A DNA stretch of 9,930 nt from Spirochaetaceae bacterium (GTDB lineage: Bacteria > Spirochaetota > Spirochaetia > Treponematales > Breznakiellaceae), in contig JAITKD010000061.1 of assembly GCA_031278575.1 (NCBI GenBank), positions 1 through 9,930 of the forward strand, given 5' to 3'. Both the position numbers and the translations under genes were made by a program. Every line of letters begins with the position of its first letter. The stretch's first letter is position 1. This document shows, one piece after another, positions 1 to 7,809 of this stretch. The notes beneath the pieces are model-generated. The model had not been told where the DNA came from, did no database searches, and was given only the letters and a program-made list of their open reading frames with translations.

Positions 1-2
1 TG

Positions 3-218
3 CGGGTTTTAACGACCCAGCCGGGGGTACAGTTTTATACGGGTAATTTCCTTGAGGGCCTCCGGGGGAAAGCCGGTTCGATCTATGATAAATACGCCGG
101 TTTTTGCCTGGAAACCCAGTATTTCCCCGACGGGCCGAATCAGCCGGGCTTTCCCCCGTGCGTATTCGGGCCGGACCGGGAATACCACGAAAAAGCCCTT
201 TTTGCCTTTGATTGGTAA
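3..218 (+). CDS. galM: Aldose 1-epimerase (galactose mutarotase), C-terminal fragment
   Basis: Interconverts alpha and beta anomers of galactose, glucose and other aldoses in the cytoplasm. Only the last 71 residues are in the window; the 5' end lies upstream. The frame has no internal ATG, so it is recognised by its protein: it contains the family's C-terminal blocks, QFYTGNF near fragment residues 10-16 and FCLETQYFPD near 34-43, followed by PNQPGFP and a terminal EYHEKALFAF strand. The Glu of CLETQ (codon 111-113) matches the glutamate known as catalytic base in GalM enzymes. The stop is TAA at 216-218. An 81-codon open frame on the opposite strand over the same bases is a shadow. The family is usually about 340 residues long, so roughly four fifths is missing. 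No link to the ATPase genes is apparent beyond adjacency and shared strand. Recognition is strong although the piece is short. Confidence 0.9.
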   Translation, partial: RVLTTQPGVQFYTGNFLEGLRGKAGSIYDKYAGFCLETQYFPDGPNQPGFPPCVFGPDREYHEKALFAFDW

Positions 219-244
219 TCTCCGGTGATCCGGACTAAAATAGG

Positions 245-275
245 GTTGCTCCAAAAAACGAAGTTTTGGAACAGC
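245..275 (+). terminator. Hairpin after galM, possible weak terminator
   Basis: Bases 245-256 (GTTGCTCCAAAA) pair with 264-275 (TTTTGGAACAGC) over 12 positions, with one mismatch and one G:U pair, around a 7-base loop. It lies 27 bases after the galM stop and just before the candidate ATPase promoter, where a terminator would be expected. No T-tract follows on the plus strand, so it is not a classical intrinsic terminator. A second, weaker 6-bp stem lies at 276-281/292-297 (TTCAAG/CTTGAA). Termination is inferred from structure and place only. Confidence 0.35.
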
Positions 276-292
276 TTCAAGTAAAAAACAGC

Positions 293-321
293 TTGAAAAA
301 TGGGGAATTAAAAATTATATT
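293..321 (+). promoter_or_regulatory. Sigma70-type promoter ahead of the ATPase gene cluster
   Basis: TTGAAA (293-298) and TATATT (316-321) are separated by exactly 17 bases; each hexamer matches the consensus at 5 of 6 positions, and the spacer is AT-rich. The start site would fall near 328, leaving a leader of about 95 bases before the ATG at 424. This is the best promoter match I saw in the gap after galM and is well placed to drive the 120-residue gene and the ATPase genes behind it. The match is read by eye; no transcript evidence exists here. Confidence 0.55.
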
Positions 322-423
322 TAAAACGAGACCGGTAATTTATTATGTGGAGGGGGACTAATACCCCAAAGCCCGTTCAGGGGGGAAGTTTTAGGGTGAT
401 GTAGTTTTTATCAGGGGGGTATT

Positions 424-786
424 ATGCCTGGACAAAAAAAACTTTTTCTCACCATGTTTCAGGTGGAGATGGAAGACAGTTATGGGGATATATTATACCT
501 TTCCGGGGTAAATGAGCATAAATTCAAAAACAATGAGATAACTAACTATGTATATAGTGAAAACAAGGCGTTTTTAGAACATGAGGCGTGGGGGGTTAAA
601 GAACTGATCGCCGCTATTGGTTCTATAAACGCGGAGGATTATAAGGATGTAACGGAAATGGCCCTGGCGGTGGGTGAATTATTAACAAAAAAGGCAAAAG
701 AACAGGATGATCCCCTGGTGGTTTATGGAATTATTTCGAGGAAAATTAAAAAAGTGCTTGCGTATATCCTGGATTATGGTGAATGA
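424..786 (+). CDS. Unrecognised 120-residue protein at the head of the ATPase operon
   Basis: I do not recognise this protein. It has no signal peptide, no convincing membrane segment and no obvious catalytic motif. The first half is polar with aromatic residues (DILYLSGVNEHKFK, NYVYSEN). The second half looks helical, with hydrophobic residues spaced through a Lys/Glu-rich stretch (ELLTKKAKEQ, then ISRKIKKVLAYIL near the C-terminus), as in a small soluble protein. The ATG at 424 is preceded by a G-rich Shine-Dalgarno (AGGGGGGT, 413-420). An in-frame ATG at 454 is an alternative but lacks as good a site. It is the first gene after the candidate promoter and lies 70 bases before atpE on the same strand, so co-transcription is likely. 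It is visibly richer in A+T than the ATPase genes. Its size is near that of V-ATPase F or G/H subunits, which are missing here, but I see no sequence support for either. Confidence 0.7.
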   Translation: MPGQKKLFLTMFQVEMEDSYGDILYLSGVNEHKFKNNEITNYVYSENKAFLEHEAWGVKELIAAIGSINAEDYKDVTEMALAVGELLTKKAKEQDDPLVVYGIISRKIKKVLAYILDYGE

Positions 787-856
787 GGTTTTTTGAGCCC
801 TGATAATAGGGGTAGACCCGGGAAGGTCGATATTTTTTGATTTAAAGAGGAGATTT

Positions 857-1471
857 ATGGATATCCAACTACAGGAACTCATTGATAAAATAAAAAAGGA
901 CGGGATCGAGTCCGCCTCGGAAGAGGCGTTACGGCTTACCGCCCAGGCCGAAGGGGAGGCGAAACGGATTGTGGATGCCGCCCGGCGGGACGCGGCCGAT
1001 ATTATTGCCAAAGGGAAAGCCGATGCGGACCGGGCGGAAAAAGCCGGGACCGCGGCCCTGGAGCAGGCCTCCCGTAATTTGATCCTGGCCTTTAAGAAGG
1101 AAATCGAAACCCTCCTGGATAAAATCATCGCTTTAAAGACCGAAGCCGTCTATACCGATGAGGTCCTCAAAGGGGCGCTTCCCGAAATTCTCAAAAACTG
1201 GGCTTCCCGGGGGAGCGATTCCCTGGACGTTTTACTTTCCGAAAAGGACCGGAAGGCCCTGGAGGGTTATTTTACCGGGAAGCTCGCCGCGGAGTTGCCT
1301 AAAGGGGTGGAACTGAAAACAGACCGTAATCTTGGCGCCGGGTTTCGGATTGCCGAAAAAGACGGATCGGCCTACTATGATTTTTCCGCGGAGTCGGTGG
1401 CGGAACTGCTTGCAGCCTATCTCAATCCCCGTTTGGCGGAGATACTGAAACGCGCGGTAAAGGATAACTAA
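857..1471 (+). CDS. atpE: V-type ATP synthase subunit E (peripheral stalk)
   Basis: Forms the outer stator stalk that ties the A3B3 head to the membrane subunit I and resists rotor torque. The 204 residues are near the usual length of about 185-210. Roughly residues 1-100 form a charged, Ala/Glu/Lys-rich coiled coil (EEALRLTAQAEGEAKRIVDAARRDA), typical of E. Residues 110-204 form the globular domain that sits on the head, ending in the family-like VAELLAAYLNPRLAEILK. The ATG has a strong Shine-Dalgarno, AAAGAGGAG at 844-852, four bases upstream. It is the first recognisable ATPase gene, followed three bases later by the DUF2764 gene. In other operons E pairs with a G/H subunit; no such gene is visible here. 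The assignment rests on the coiled-coil/globular pattern plus operon position, since E proteins diverge strongly. Confidence 0.88.
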   Translation: MDIQLQELIDKIKKDGIESASEEALRLTAQAEGEAKRIVDAARRDAADIIAKGKADADRAEKAGTAALEQASRNLILAFKKEIETLLDKIIALKTEAVYTDEVLKGALPEILKNWASRGSDSLDVLLSEKDRKALEGYFTGKLAAELPKGVELKTDRNLGAGFRIAEKDGSAYYDFSAESVAELLAAYLNPRLAEILKRAVKDN

Positions 1472-1474
1472 ACG

Positions 1475-2095
1475 GTGGGTTCCTATTATTATCTTATAGC
1501 CCAACTTCCCTATCTTATATATGGGCAGCCGGCGCCCATGTCCTCGGAAGCCTTTAAATCCCTCTGTGATTCCCGGCTTAATCCCGCGGACCGGGCGTTG
1601 CTTAGGTATTGTACCCTGGAGGGGGGGAGCGTCTTCAAGGAGGGCCTCCCCGCGTATGGGGAAGACCCGGAGCCTACCTCCTCGGCGTTTATCAACGGGT
1701 GGCGTTCCTGGGAACGGGCCCTCAGGCTGCACCTTGCCCGGCTCCGGTTCCAGCGGCTGAAACCGGAAGGGGGGACGGCTCCGGCAGCCCCCCCCGAGGG
1801 TATGGCCCAGGCCGCGGCGGTAGCCAGGGCGGCGCTGGCCATTGAATCCCCCCTGGAGGCGGAACTTTTCCTGGATAAAAGCCGGTGGGATACCATAGAA
1901 TCCCTCCAGGGAATCGATTATTTTACGCGGAATACGATATTTGGGTATTTACTCAAGTTGCTCCTCATGGAACGGCGCTCTTTTTTTAAGGCCGAAGAGG
2001 GATTTATCGAATACAAAGGCTTATATGCTTCCATCATGGAAGCTGCGGGCGGACTCGCGTCCGTAACCAGTATTGAATCGGGAGAACCGAAATGA
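1475..2095 (+). CDS. DUF2764 family protein of V-ATPase operons, probable subunit C counterpart
   Basis: A 206-residue soluble protein of the DUF2764 family, found between E and A in spirochaete and Bacteroidetes V-ATPase operons. Its N-terminus, SYYYLIAQLPYL, is the family signature. The rest is helical, with RLNPADRALLRY and RRSFFKAEEGFIEY. Subunit C, the socket joining the central stalk to the K ring, is absent from this operon, and this gene occupies the place C has elsewhere, so a C-like role is a reasonable inference but not shown by the sequence. The GTG start at 1475 lies three bases after the atpE stop, with AAAGGA (1459-1464) as ribosome site, so translation is probably coupled to atpE. 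Its stop overlaps the atpA start as ATGA. The middle (about residues 85-125) is Ala/Pro/Gly-rich and looks like a flexible insertion. Confidence 0.85.
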   Translation: MGSYYYLIAQLPYLIYGQPAPMSSEAFKSLCDSRLNPADRALLRYCTLEGGSVFKEGLPAYGEDPEPTSSAFINGWRSWERALRLHLARLRFQRLKPEGGTAPAAPPEGMAQAAAVARAALAIESPLEAELFLDKSRWDTIESLQGIDYFTRNTIFGYLLKLLLMERRSFFKAEEGFIEYKGLYASIMEAAGGLASVTSIESGEPK

Positions 2096-3855
2096 CCGGA
2101 ACAAAGGGAAAAGTGGTGGCCGTTAACGGCAATATGGTGAGCGTCCGTTTTGATGGCGCCGTTTCCATGAATGAAGTCGGCTATGTTAAGGCCGGCGGTA
2201 AGTCTTTAAAAAGCGAAGTCATCCGTATCCGGGGTGATGTTTCTCAACTACAGGTCTTCGAGATCACCAGGGGCATTACCGTGGGAGATACGGTGGAATA
2301 TTCCGGGGATATGTTGGCGGTAGAACTGGGACCGGGCCTATTGGGTCAGGTTTTTGACGGCCTGCAGAACCCCCTTCCCCAATTGGCGGAAGCGGCGGGG
2401 TATTTTTTGGAACGGGGGGTGTATTTGGATCCCCTGCCGGCGGATAAAAAATGGGACTTTACCCCGGCGGTTAAAGCCGGGGACCGGGTGGAACGGGCGG
2501 ATACCCTGGGAACCGTCCCGGAGGGGGCCTTTACCCACCGGATCATGGCGCCCTTCAACCTGCACGGGTCCTATACGGTCGGTTCCGTAAAGGAAGCCGG
2601 GTCCTATACGATCCGGGAGACCATCGCCGAATTAACGGACGAGAAGGGTACTACCGTTCCGGTAACCATGTCCTTCCACTGGCCGGTTAAACGGCCGGTG
2701 GATTGTTTTGTGGAACGGCTCAAGCCGGAGGAACCCATGGTTACCCGGGTCAGGCTCATCGATACCTTTTTCCCCGTGGCCCGGGGGGGCACCTATTGTA
2801 TCCCCGGACCTTTTGGGGCGGGTAAAACCGTGCTTCAGCAGATCACCAGCCGCCACGCCGATGTGGACATCGTGATCCTCGCCGCCTGCGGGGAACGGGC
2901 CGGGGAAGTGGTGGAGACCCTCAAGGAATTCCCCGAATTATTGGACCCCCGGACCGGCCGTTCCCTGATGGAACGGACCGTGATCATCTGTAATACCTCC
3001 TCCATGCCCGTGGCGGCCCGGGAAGCCTCGGTGTACACCGCGGTTACCCTGGCGGAGTATTACCGGCAGATGGGGCTCAACGTCCTGCTCCTCGCGGACT
3101 CCACCAGCCGCTGGGCCCAGGCCATGCGGGAAATGTCGGGCCGCCTTGAGGAGATCCCCGGGGAGGAGGCTTTCCCGGCGTACCTGGAATCCACCATCGC
3201 CAGCTTTTACGAACGGGCCGGACTGGTCCGCCTCCGGGACGGTTCCGTGGGTTCCGTTACCATCGGCGGCACGGTGAGCCCCGCGGGGGGTAACTTCGAG
3301 GAGCCCGTAACCCAGGCGACCCTCAAGGTCGTCGGCGCCTTCCACGGGCTTTCCCGGGAGCGTTCCGACGCCCGCAAGTACCCCGCCATCCATCCCCTGG
3401 ATTCCTGGTCCAAGTATAAGGGCATTATCACGGGGGACACGGTGGAGTACGCCCACGGCTTCATGGTCCGGGGCAGCGAGGTGGAACAGATGATGAAGGT
3501 CGTCGGGGAAGAGGGGACCAGCCTGGACGACTACGTGATTTACCTCAAGGGGGATTTTCTGGATTCGGTGTATTTTCAGCAAAACTCCTTTGACGCGGTG
3601 GACTCCTCGGTGAGCCCCGAACGGCAGAAGCATATCTTCGCCATTATCCTCAATATTTTGGCGTCGAAATTTTCTTTTAGTGATAAAAATGAAGCCCGAA
3701 GCTGGTTTAACCGGCTCCGGCAGCGTTTTTTGGATTATAACGGTTCCGAATGGAAAAGCGAGCGGTTCTTTACCCTGCAAAAGGAAATTGAATCCGCGGT
3801 AAATGAACGTTCCCAGGGCCTGGAAGAAAAGGCCGCCGGGAAGATCCTGGGGTAA
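2092..3855 (+). CDS. atpA: V-type ATP synthase catalytic subunit A
   Basis: The catalytic subunit: three copies alternate with B in the head and hydrolyse or make ATP. It has 587 residues, full length for the family. Domains in order: an N-terminal beta barrel (about 1-70); the A-specific non-homologous region (about 110-200, with VGSVKEAGSYTI); the nucleotide-binding core with an intact Walker A, GPFGAGKT at 239-246 (Lys245, Thr246); the GER motif with the likely catalytic Glu268; LLLADSTSRWAQA; and a helical C-terminal domain. The segments VSPAGGNFEEPVTQATLKV and HPLDSWSKY are of the spirochaete/Chlamydia/Bacteroidetes type rather than the archaeal or Thermus type. The ATG is in a four-base overlap with the DUF2764 stop, and GGGAG at 2080-2084 serves as ribosome site. 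No damage is visible. B follows after 40 bases. Confidence 0.97.
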   Translation: MTGTKGKVVAVNGNMVSVRFDGAVSMNEVGYVKAGGKSLKSEVIRIRGDVSQLQVFEITRGITVGDTVEYSGDMLAVELGPGLLGQVFDGLQNPLPQLAEAAGYFLERGVYLDPLPADKKWDFTPAVKAGDRVERADTLGTVPEGAFTHRIMAPFNLHGSYTVGSVKEAGSYTIRETIAELTDEKGTTVPVTMSFHWPVKRPVDCFVERLKPEEPMVTRVRLIDTFFPVARGGTYCIPGPFGAGKTVLQQITSRHADVDIVILAACGERAGEVVETLKEFPELLDPRTGRSLMERTVIICNTSSMPVAAREASVYTAVTLAEYYRQMGLNVLLLADSTSRWAQAMREMSGRLEEIPGEEAFPAYLESTIASFYERAGLVRLRDGSVGSVTIGGTVSPAGGNFEEPVTQATLKVVGAFHGLSRERSDARKYPAIHPLDSWSKYKGIITGDTVEYAHGFMVRGSEVEQMMKVVGEEGTSLDDYVIYLKGDFLDSVYFQQNSFDAVDSSVSPERQKHIFAIILNILASKFSFSDKNEARSWFNRLRQRFLDYNGSEWKSERFFTLQKEIESAVNERSQGLEEKAAGKILG

Positions 3856-3895
3856 TAATTTGTGTACGCAAACGGGGGAATAGGTAGGACGGAAA

Positions 3896-5194
3896 ATGAA
3901 AAAGGTATATAGCAAGATAGAATCCATCACGGGGAGCGTCATCACGGTCCGGGCCGAAGATATCCGTTATGGGGATTTGGCGGAGGTGGATACCGTGTTC
4001 GGAACCTCCCTGGCGGAGGTGAACCGGCTCGAAAACGATTTGGTCTCCCTCCAGGTGTTTGCCGGGGGCCGGGGTATTTCCACCGGGGATACGGTCCGGT
4101 TCCTGGGGCATCCCATGGAGGTGTCCTTTTCGGAAAACCTCATGGGCCGGGTTTTTTCCGGTTCCGGCAGTCCCCGGGACAAGGGGCCCGCCCTCCGGGA
4201 GAATCTCATCCCCATTGGGGGGCCTTCGGTTAACCCCGCCCAGCGGATTATCCCCCGCCGGATGATCCGGACGGGGATCCCCATGATCGACCTTTTTAAC
4301 ACCCTGGTGGTTTCCCAGAAACTGCCGATCTTCTCCGTTTCCGGGGAACCCTACAACGAGCTTTTGGCCCGGATCGCCATGCAGGCCGAGGTTGACGTCA
4401 TCGTCCTGGGGGGTATGGGGCTTAAATACGACGATTACCTCTTTTTTAAGGACACCCTGGAAGAGGGGGGCGCCCTTTCCCGGACGGTGATGTTTATCCA
4501 TACCGCCAGCGACCCCATCGTGGAATGTCTTATGATCCCCGATATGTCCCTCGCGGTGGCGGAGCAGTTCGCCCTCCAGGGCAAGGACGTGCTGGTCCTC
4601 CTTACGGATATGACCAACTTCGCCGACGCCATGAAGGAGATATCGATCATCCAGGAGCAGGTCCCCTCCAACCGGGGCTATCCCGGGGATCTTTACAGCC
4701 AGCTTGCCAGCCGTTACGAAAAGGCCGTCGACTTTGACACCGCCGGGTCCATCACGATCCTGGGGGTTACCACCATGCCCGGGGACGACGTAACCCACCC
4801 GGTGCCGGACAACACGGGGTACATCACCGAAGGTCAATATTACCTCAAAAACGGCCGCATCGAGCCCTTCGGTTCCCTTTCCCGGCTTAAACAGCAGGTC
4901 AACGGGAAAACCCGTCCCGATCACCGGGCCTTGATGGACGGGATGATCAAACTCTATTCGGCCTATAAGGATACCCTGGAAAAGCGGGCCATGGGGTTCA
5001 TCATGTCCGCCTGGGACACCAAACTCCTCAAATACGGCGAACAATTTGAGCGGCAGATGATGGACCTTTCGGTGAACATACCCCTGGAACGGGCCCTGGA
5101 TTTGGGCTGGGAGATCCTCGCGGATTGTTTCAGCCCCGAGGAAACGGGACTGCGGACGGAACTGATCGATAAGTTCTGGCCCAAAGAAAGTTAG
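3896..5194 (+). CDS. atpB: V-type ATP synthase non-catalytic subunit B
   Basis: The regulatory, nucleotide-binding partner of A in the A3B3 head. Its 432 residues are normal for bacterial B subunits. In place of a P-loop it has the degenerate [10 protein letters not shown] (about 149-158), which marks it as B and not A. Other conserved parts are [53 protein letters not shown] and, near the C-terminus, [10 protein letters not shown], whose Arg330 corresponds to the arginine finger that reaches into the catalytic site of the neighbouring A. The ATG is the first possible start after an in-frame TAG at 3881-3883, with TAGGA at 3885-3889 as ribosome site. It is separated from atpD by an unusually long gap for this operon (105 bases), which contains a stable hairpin. 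Confidence 0.97.
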   Translation: MKKVYSKIESITGSVITVRAEDIRYGDLAEVDTVFGTSLAEVNRLENDLVSLQVFAGGRGISTGDTVRFLGHPMEVSFSENLMGRVFSGSGSPRDKGPALRENLIPIGGPSVNPAQRIIPRRMIRTGIPMIDLFNTLVVSQKLPIFSVSGEPYNELLARIAMQAEVDVIVLGGMGLKYDDYLFFKDTLEEGGALSRTVMFIHTASDPIVECLMIPDMSLAVAEQFALQGKDVLVLLTDMTNFADAMKEISIIQEQVPSNRGYPGDLYSQLASRYEKAVDFDTAGSITILGVTTMPGDDVTHPVPDNTGYITEGQYYLKNGRIEPFGSLSRLKQQVNGKTRPDHRALMDGMIKLYSAYKDTLEKRAMGFIMSAWDTKLLKYGEQFERQMMDLSVNIPLERALDLGWEILADCFSPEETGLRTELIDKFWPKES

Positions 5195-5233
5195 AAGGGA
5201 GAAGCGGGGAGTGAGGAGTTTTGAGATAATGAG

Positions 5234-5256
5234 GGGGGGAACGCCCGGTTCCTCCC
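5234..5256 (+). promoter_or_regulatory. Nine-bp hairpin between atpB and atpD
   Basis: Bases 5234-5242 (GGGGGGAAC) pair with 5248-5256 (GTTCCTCCC) over nine positions including one G:U, around the five-base loop GCCCG. No T-tract follows, so it is not a classical terminator. It could act as an attenuator, pause site or mRNA-processing boundary between the genes for the three-copy head subunits and the single-copy rotor shaft; that role is inference. Just behind it TCCGTACT occurs twice (5267-5274 and 5278-5285). A 20-codon open frame starting at 5229 runs through the hairpin; I see no reason to think it is a gene. Confidence 0.45.
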
Positions 5257-5299
5257 GGATAGTGCTTCCGTACTTTCTCCGTACTCAGTGAGAGGAACT

Positions 5300-5830
5300 A
5301 TGGCAAAGATCAAGCTGACCAAAAACGAGCTGAAAAAGCAGAAGGATGCCCTGAAGATGTATCAGCGGTACCTTCCGACGTTGATGCTCAAGAAACAACA
5401 ACTTCAGGCGGAGATCAGAATTACCGAGGTCCGAATCAGGGAATTGCTCCGGGAAAAGGAACGGATCGATGGTTCCTTTAAGTCCTGGATAGGGGTTTTC
5501 GGTGAAAAGGGATTTTTTACCCCCCGGACCTTACGGATAACCAACCTGAAAACCGCCACCGGAAACATCGCGGGGGTTTCTATCCCCCTCTTTCAGGGGG
5601 CGGAATTTTCCACGGAGCATTATGATCTGGCCCGGACTCCCCTCTGGCTTGATCTGGCGGTGGAAAAGATGAAGCAGGCGCTGCTCCTGGATTTGGAAGC
5701 CATGATCCTGGAGGAACAACGGAAACGGCTGGATCATGAACTGCGGGTAACCACCCAGCGGGTAATCTTTTTGAGAAAATTAAGATCCCCGAAACGAGGG
5801 GAAACATCAAAAAGATCCAGGTTTATTTAG
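5300..5830 (+). CDS. atpD: V-type ATP synthase subunit D (central stalk), frame-disrupted near the 3' end
   Basis: The rotor shaft that turns inside A3B3. The start is ATG 5300, preceded by GAGAGGA; an in-frame GTG at 5288 would add four residues but lacks a ribosome site. Residues 1-60 form the N-terminal coiled-coil helix ([20 protein letters not shown], then [10 protein letters not shown]). A globular middle follows, and residues 115-155 begin the returning C-terminal helix with the hallmark RVTTQRV. After Val155 the reading frame loses the family: it continues with 21 unrelated residues, many of them Arg, Lys or Ser, to a TAG at 5828-5830, giving 176 residues. The conserved end is found in the -1 frame immediately downstream (next entry). 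One extra base between about 5763 and 5773 would restore a 200-residue protein. Either a real mutation, a sequence error or recoding could explain it. Confidence 0.9.
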   Translation: MAKIKLTKNELKKQKDALKMYQRYLPTLMLKKQQLQAEIRITEVRIRELLREKERIDGSFKSWIGVFGEKGFFTPRTLRITNLKTATGNIAGVSIPLFQGAEFSTEHYDLARTPLWLDLAVEKMKQALLLDLEAMILEEQRKRLDHELRVTTQRVIFLRKLRSPKRGETSKRSRFI

Positions 5831-5901
5831 GGGATCAGCAGACTTCCGCGGTGGTCCGCGGAAAAATAGCCAAACGCGGCATGGAGAGGGCGGCCCAATG
5901 A
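5764..5901 (+). pseudogene. atpD: Displaced C-terminal 45 codons of atpD in the -1 frame
   Basis: In the frame one base back from the upstream atpD frame, the sequence reads [17 protein letters not shown], then [20 protein letters not shown] and RGMERAAQ, stop TGA at 5899-5901. This is the conserved end of subunit D, the part of the C-terminal helix that packs against the N-terminal helix in the shaft. It has no start codon of its own at its beginning. Its TGA overlaps the atpI ATG as ATGA, the same coupling seen between the DUF2764 gene and atpA, showing that this was the native end of the gene. The join falls around GTAATCTTTTTG at 5762-5773, which includes a run of five T. Restoring one base before or in this run gives RVNLFEK or RVIFFEK, both plausible for the family. 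Confidence 0.88.
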
Positions 5902-7772
5902 TCGTACCGATGAAGAAAGTATCCCTTGTGGTCATGGAAAAGAACCGGGATGCTTCCCTGGAAAAACTCCGGGAGGCGGGGGTGCTTCATTTAGAAAAAC
6001 GGAATGTCCGATCCGACGGCTTAACCCGGCTTCTGGATCGGAAGGCCAAGGCGGAAACCGCCCTGGGAATTTTGCGGTCCTATCCGGTGGAGAAAAATGC
6101 CGGGACCGCCCCCCGGGAGGTTTTTTCTTCCGGGGACCGGGACGGAGCGGCCCCGCCGGATTTAACCGCCCGGGTTCTGGAATTGGGGGATGAAAAAAAG
6201 GCCCTCCAGGAACAGCTCCTGGCGAATGCGAAGGAGCGGAGCCGCGTTGAAAAATGGGGGAATTTTGACCCCCGGGCCTTTGCGGAATTTGCCCAAAAGG
6301 GCGTCGTCCTTATTCCCTATGAGCTTTCCCCCAAGGGGCGTGAGTCCCTCCCGGAGGGGCTTATCGTCCTGGGGCAGGATAAGACTACGGCGCGGGTTTT
6401 GTCGGTGGGAAAGGAGATCCCCGGGGAAAGCCCCTGGGCGCTGCCGGAACGTTCCCTGGCGGAAATCGATGCCCTGCTGGCGGACATTCGGGATAAACTC
6501 GCGGATATTGAAGATCAATTGCGGGCCCTGGCCCTCCGGAAAGATTCCCTTGAAGGGGAGCGGGAAGCCCTTTTACAACAGATAGAATTTGAAACCGCCC
6601 GGGCGGGAATGGAAACCGTTGAGAATGTTCCGGCGGAGTTTACCGTTTCCTGGATTACCGGGTTCGTGCCCCGGGAAGATCTGGGGGTTTTAAAGCGGGC
6701 CGCCGCGGAAAACGGCTGGGCCCTGATGGCGGACGACCCTGAGGAGTGGGACCCTGTTCCCACCAAGTTAAAAAACAACCGCCTGGTGAGTCTTATCTAC
6801 CCCCTTACCGACTTCCTTGAAACCCTGCCGGGGTACAACGAAGTGGATATTTCCGGGTGGTTTTTATTCTTTTTTTGTATCTTTTTCGGCATGATCTTCG
6901 GTGACGCGGGATACGGCCTCCTGCTTATGCTGATCGGTATAATCGCCGCGGTTAAAACCGCTAAAAAGGGAGTCCCCGCGGGGATCAAGATGCTCCTGCT
7001 CCTGAGTTTTTCCAACCTGGCCTGGGGGGTGCTGACCTGTACCTGGTTTGGTATGGATACGGCCCTTCTCCCGGATTTTTTAAAGCGGATTTCCCTGCCC
7101 CTTATTTCCGGGGCCGTTGCCGCCCAATCTCCGGAGGCGAAAGCCATCGTGGATCAGAATCTGATGATCTTCTGTTTTTCCCTGGCCCTGGCCCAGCTTT
7201 CCGTCGGGCATATCATCGGAATCATCAGGAACATCAAAACCCCTAAATTTTTGGGGGAACTGGGTTCCCTGGGGATGTTGGCGGGGATGTTTAATGTGGT
7301 ACTGGCCCTGGTGGTGAGTAACGATTACCGGCAAATTCCCTTTTTGCCCCTGTCTATCTACCTCATCGGGGGCGGTTTTCTCCTCTCCTTTGTGTTTGCC
7401 AATTATGCGGGGAATATCGGAACGTCTATCCTGGAGAGCTTCAAAAACATCATCCCCGTGGTGCTGGGGATCGCCAATGTGTTTTCCGATATTATGTCCT
7501 ATATACGGCTGTGGGCGGTGGGACTCGCGGGAGCTTCCATTTCTTCCACGGTAAATACCCTGGCGGGGCCCTTGTTGGGAAATTTTCTTGTCTTTTTGGG
7601 GATTATCCTGCTGGTTTTTGGCCACGGGTTAAATCTCATCCTCAATGTGTTGTCGGTTCTGGTCCATGGGGTCCGCCTTAATACGCTGGAATTTTCCAGC
7701 CATGTGGGACTTGCCTGGTCGGGTGTGGCATATAAACCGTTTGTGAAAACGGATAAGGGCAGTTCGCGGTAG
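5898..7772 (+). CDS. atpI: V-type ATP synthase subunit I (membrane stator, a-subunit)
   Basis: The large stator subunit whose membrane half forms the ion half-channels against the K ring. It has 624 residues, within the usual 600-700. Residues 1-310 are cytoplasmic, charged and partly coiled-coil ([20 protein letters not shown]; a helical segment near 190-230), joining the peripheral stalk. From about residue 325 there are roughly eight membrane segments, beginning with [21 protein letters not shown]. The conserved [11 protein letters not shown] carries Arg537, corresponding to the essential channel arginine that interacts with the rotor carboxylate. The last segment leads into [15 protein letters not shown], a typical C-terminal block. 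The ATG overlaps the native atpD stop as ATGA, with GGAGAGGG (5883-5890) as ribosome site. If atpD translation truly ends early at 5830, coupling to this start would be weakened. Confidence 0.96.
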   Translation: MIVPMKKVSLVVMEKNRDASLEKLREAGVLHLEKRNVRSDGLTRLLDRKAKAETALGILRSYPVEKNAGTAPREVFSSGDRDGAAPPDLTARVLELGDEKKALQEQLLANAKERSRVEKWGNFDPRAFAEFAQKGVVLIPYELSPKGRESLPEGLIVLGQDKTTARVLSVGKEIPGESPWALPERSLAEIDALLADIRDKLADIEDQLRALALRKDSLEGEREALLQQIEFETARAGMETVENVPAEFTVSWITGFVPREDLGVLKRAAAENGWALMADDPEEWDPVPTKLKNNRLVSLIYPLTDFLETLPGYNEVDISGWFLFFFCIFFGMIFGDAGYGLLLMLIGIIAAVKTAKKGVPAGIKMLLLLSFSNLAWGVLTCTWFGMDTALLPDFLKRISLPLISGAVAAQSPEAKAIVDQNLMIFCFSLALAQLSVGHIIGIIRNIKTPKFLGELGSLGMLAGMFNVVLALVVSNDYRQIPFLPLSIYLIGGGFLLSFVFANYAGNIGTSILESFKNIIPVVLGIANVFSDIMSYIRLWAVGLAGASISSTVNTLAGPLLGNFLVFLGIILLVFGHGLNLILNVLSVLVHGVRLNTLEFSSHVGLAWSGVAYKPFVKTDKGSSR

Positions 7773-7784
7773 CGAAAAATTGCC

Positions 7785-7790
7785 TATAAT
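7785..7790 (+). promoter_or_regulatory. Perfect TATAAT box in the atpI-atpK gap, possible internal promoter
   Basis: The 37-base gap ahead of atpK contains an exact TATAAT. No good -35 element lies at the right distance (TTCGCG at 7763-7768 is poor) and no exact TGn extension is present. If used, the start would fall near 7797, leaving a leader of only about 13 bases that still includes the AGGAG site. An additional atpK promoter would suit the several-fold higher copy number of the proteolipid, but the evidence is one hexamer. Confidence 0.25.
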
Positions 7791-7809
7791 AGGAATATAG
7801 GAGCCAGTC

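Noticed and set aside
9..254. Open frame of 81 codons on the minus strand at the left edge
   Set aside because: The plus strand over the same bases reads as the well-conserved C-terminus of aldose 1-epimerase, so the minus frame is a shadow.
345..404. 19-codon open frame in the leader of the first operon gene
   Set aside because: There is no ribosome site before its ATG and no sign of a leader peptide such as repeated codons for one amino acid.
2938..3945. Long minus-strand open frame (335 codons) opposite atpA
   Set aside because: It is antisense to a fully conserved catalytic subunit, with low-complexity His/Gly composition and no recognisable domain.
4329..4364. Missing P-loop in atpB
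   Set aside because: A degenerate P-loop is normal for the non-catalytic B subunit and is not a sign of decay.
3770..5044. Long minus-strand open frame (424 codons) opposite atpB
   Set aside because: It lies antisense to atpB and the end of atpA, is rich in Gly, His, Pro and Asp as expected from the complement of GC-rich coding DNA, and matches no family.
5229..5291. 20-codon open frame in the atpB-atpD gap, with GAGGAG at 5213-5218 and a stop overlapping the GTG at 5288
   Set aside because: It is very short and runs through the hairpin and the TCCGTACT repeats, and its peptide is Gly/Pro/Arg-rich with no pattern. The coupling to GTG 5288 is not needed because ATG 5300 has its own site.
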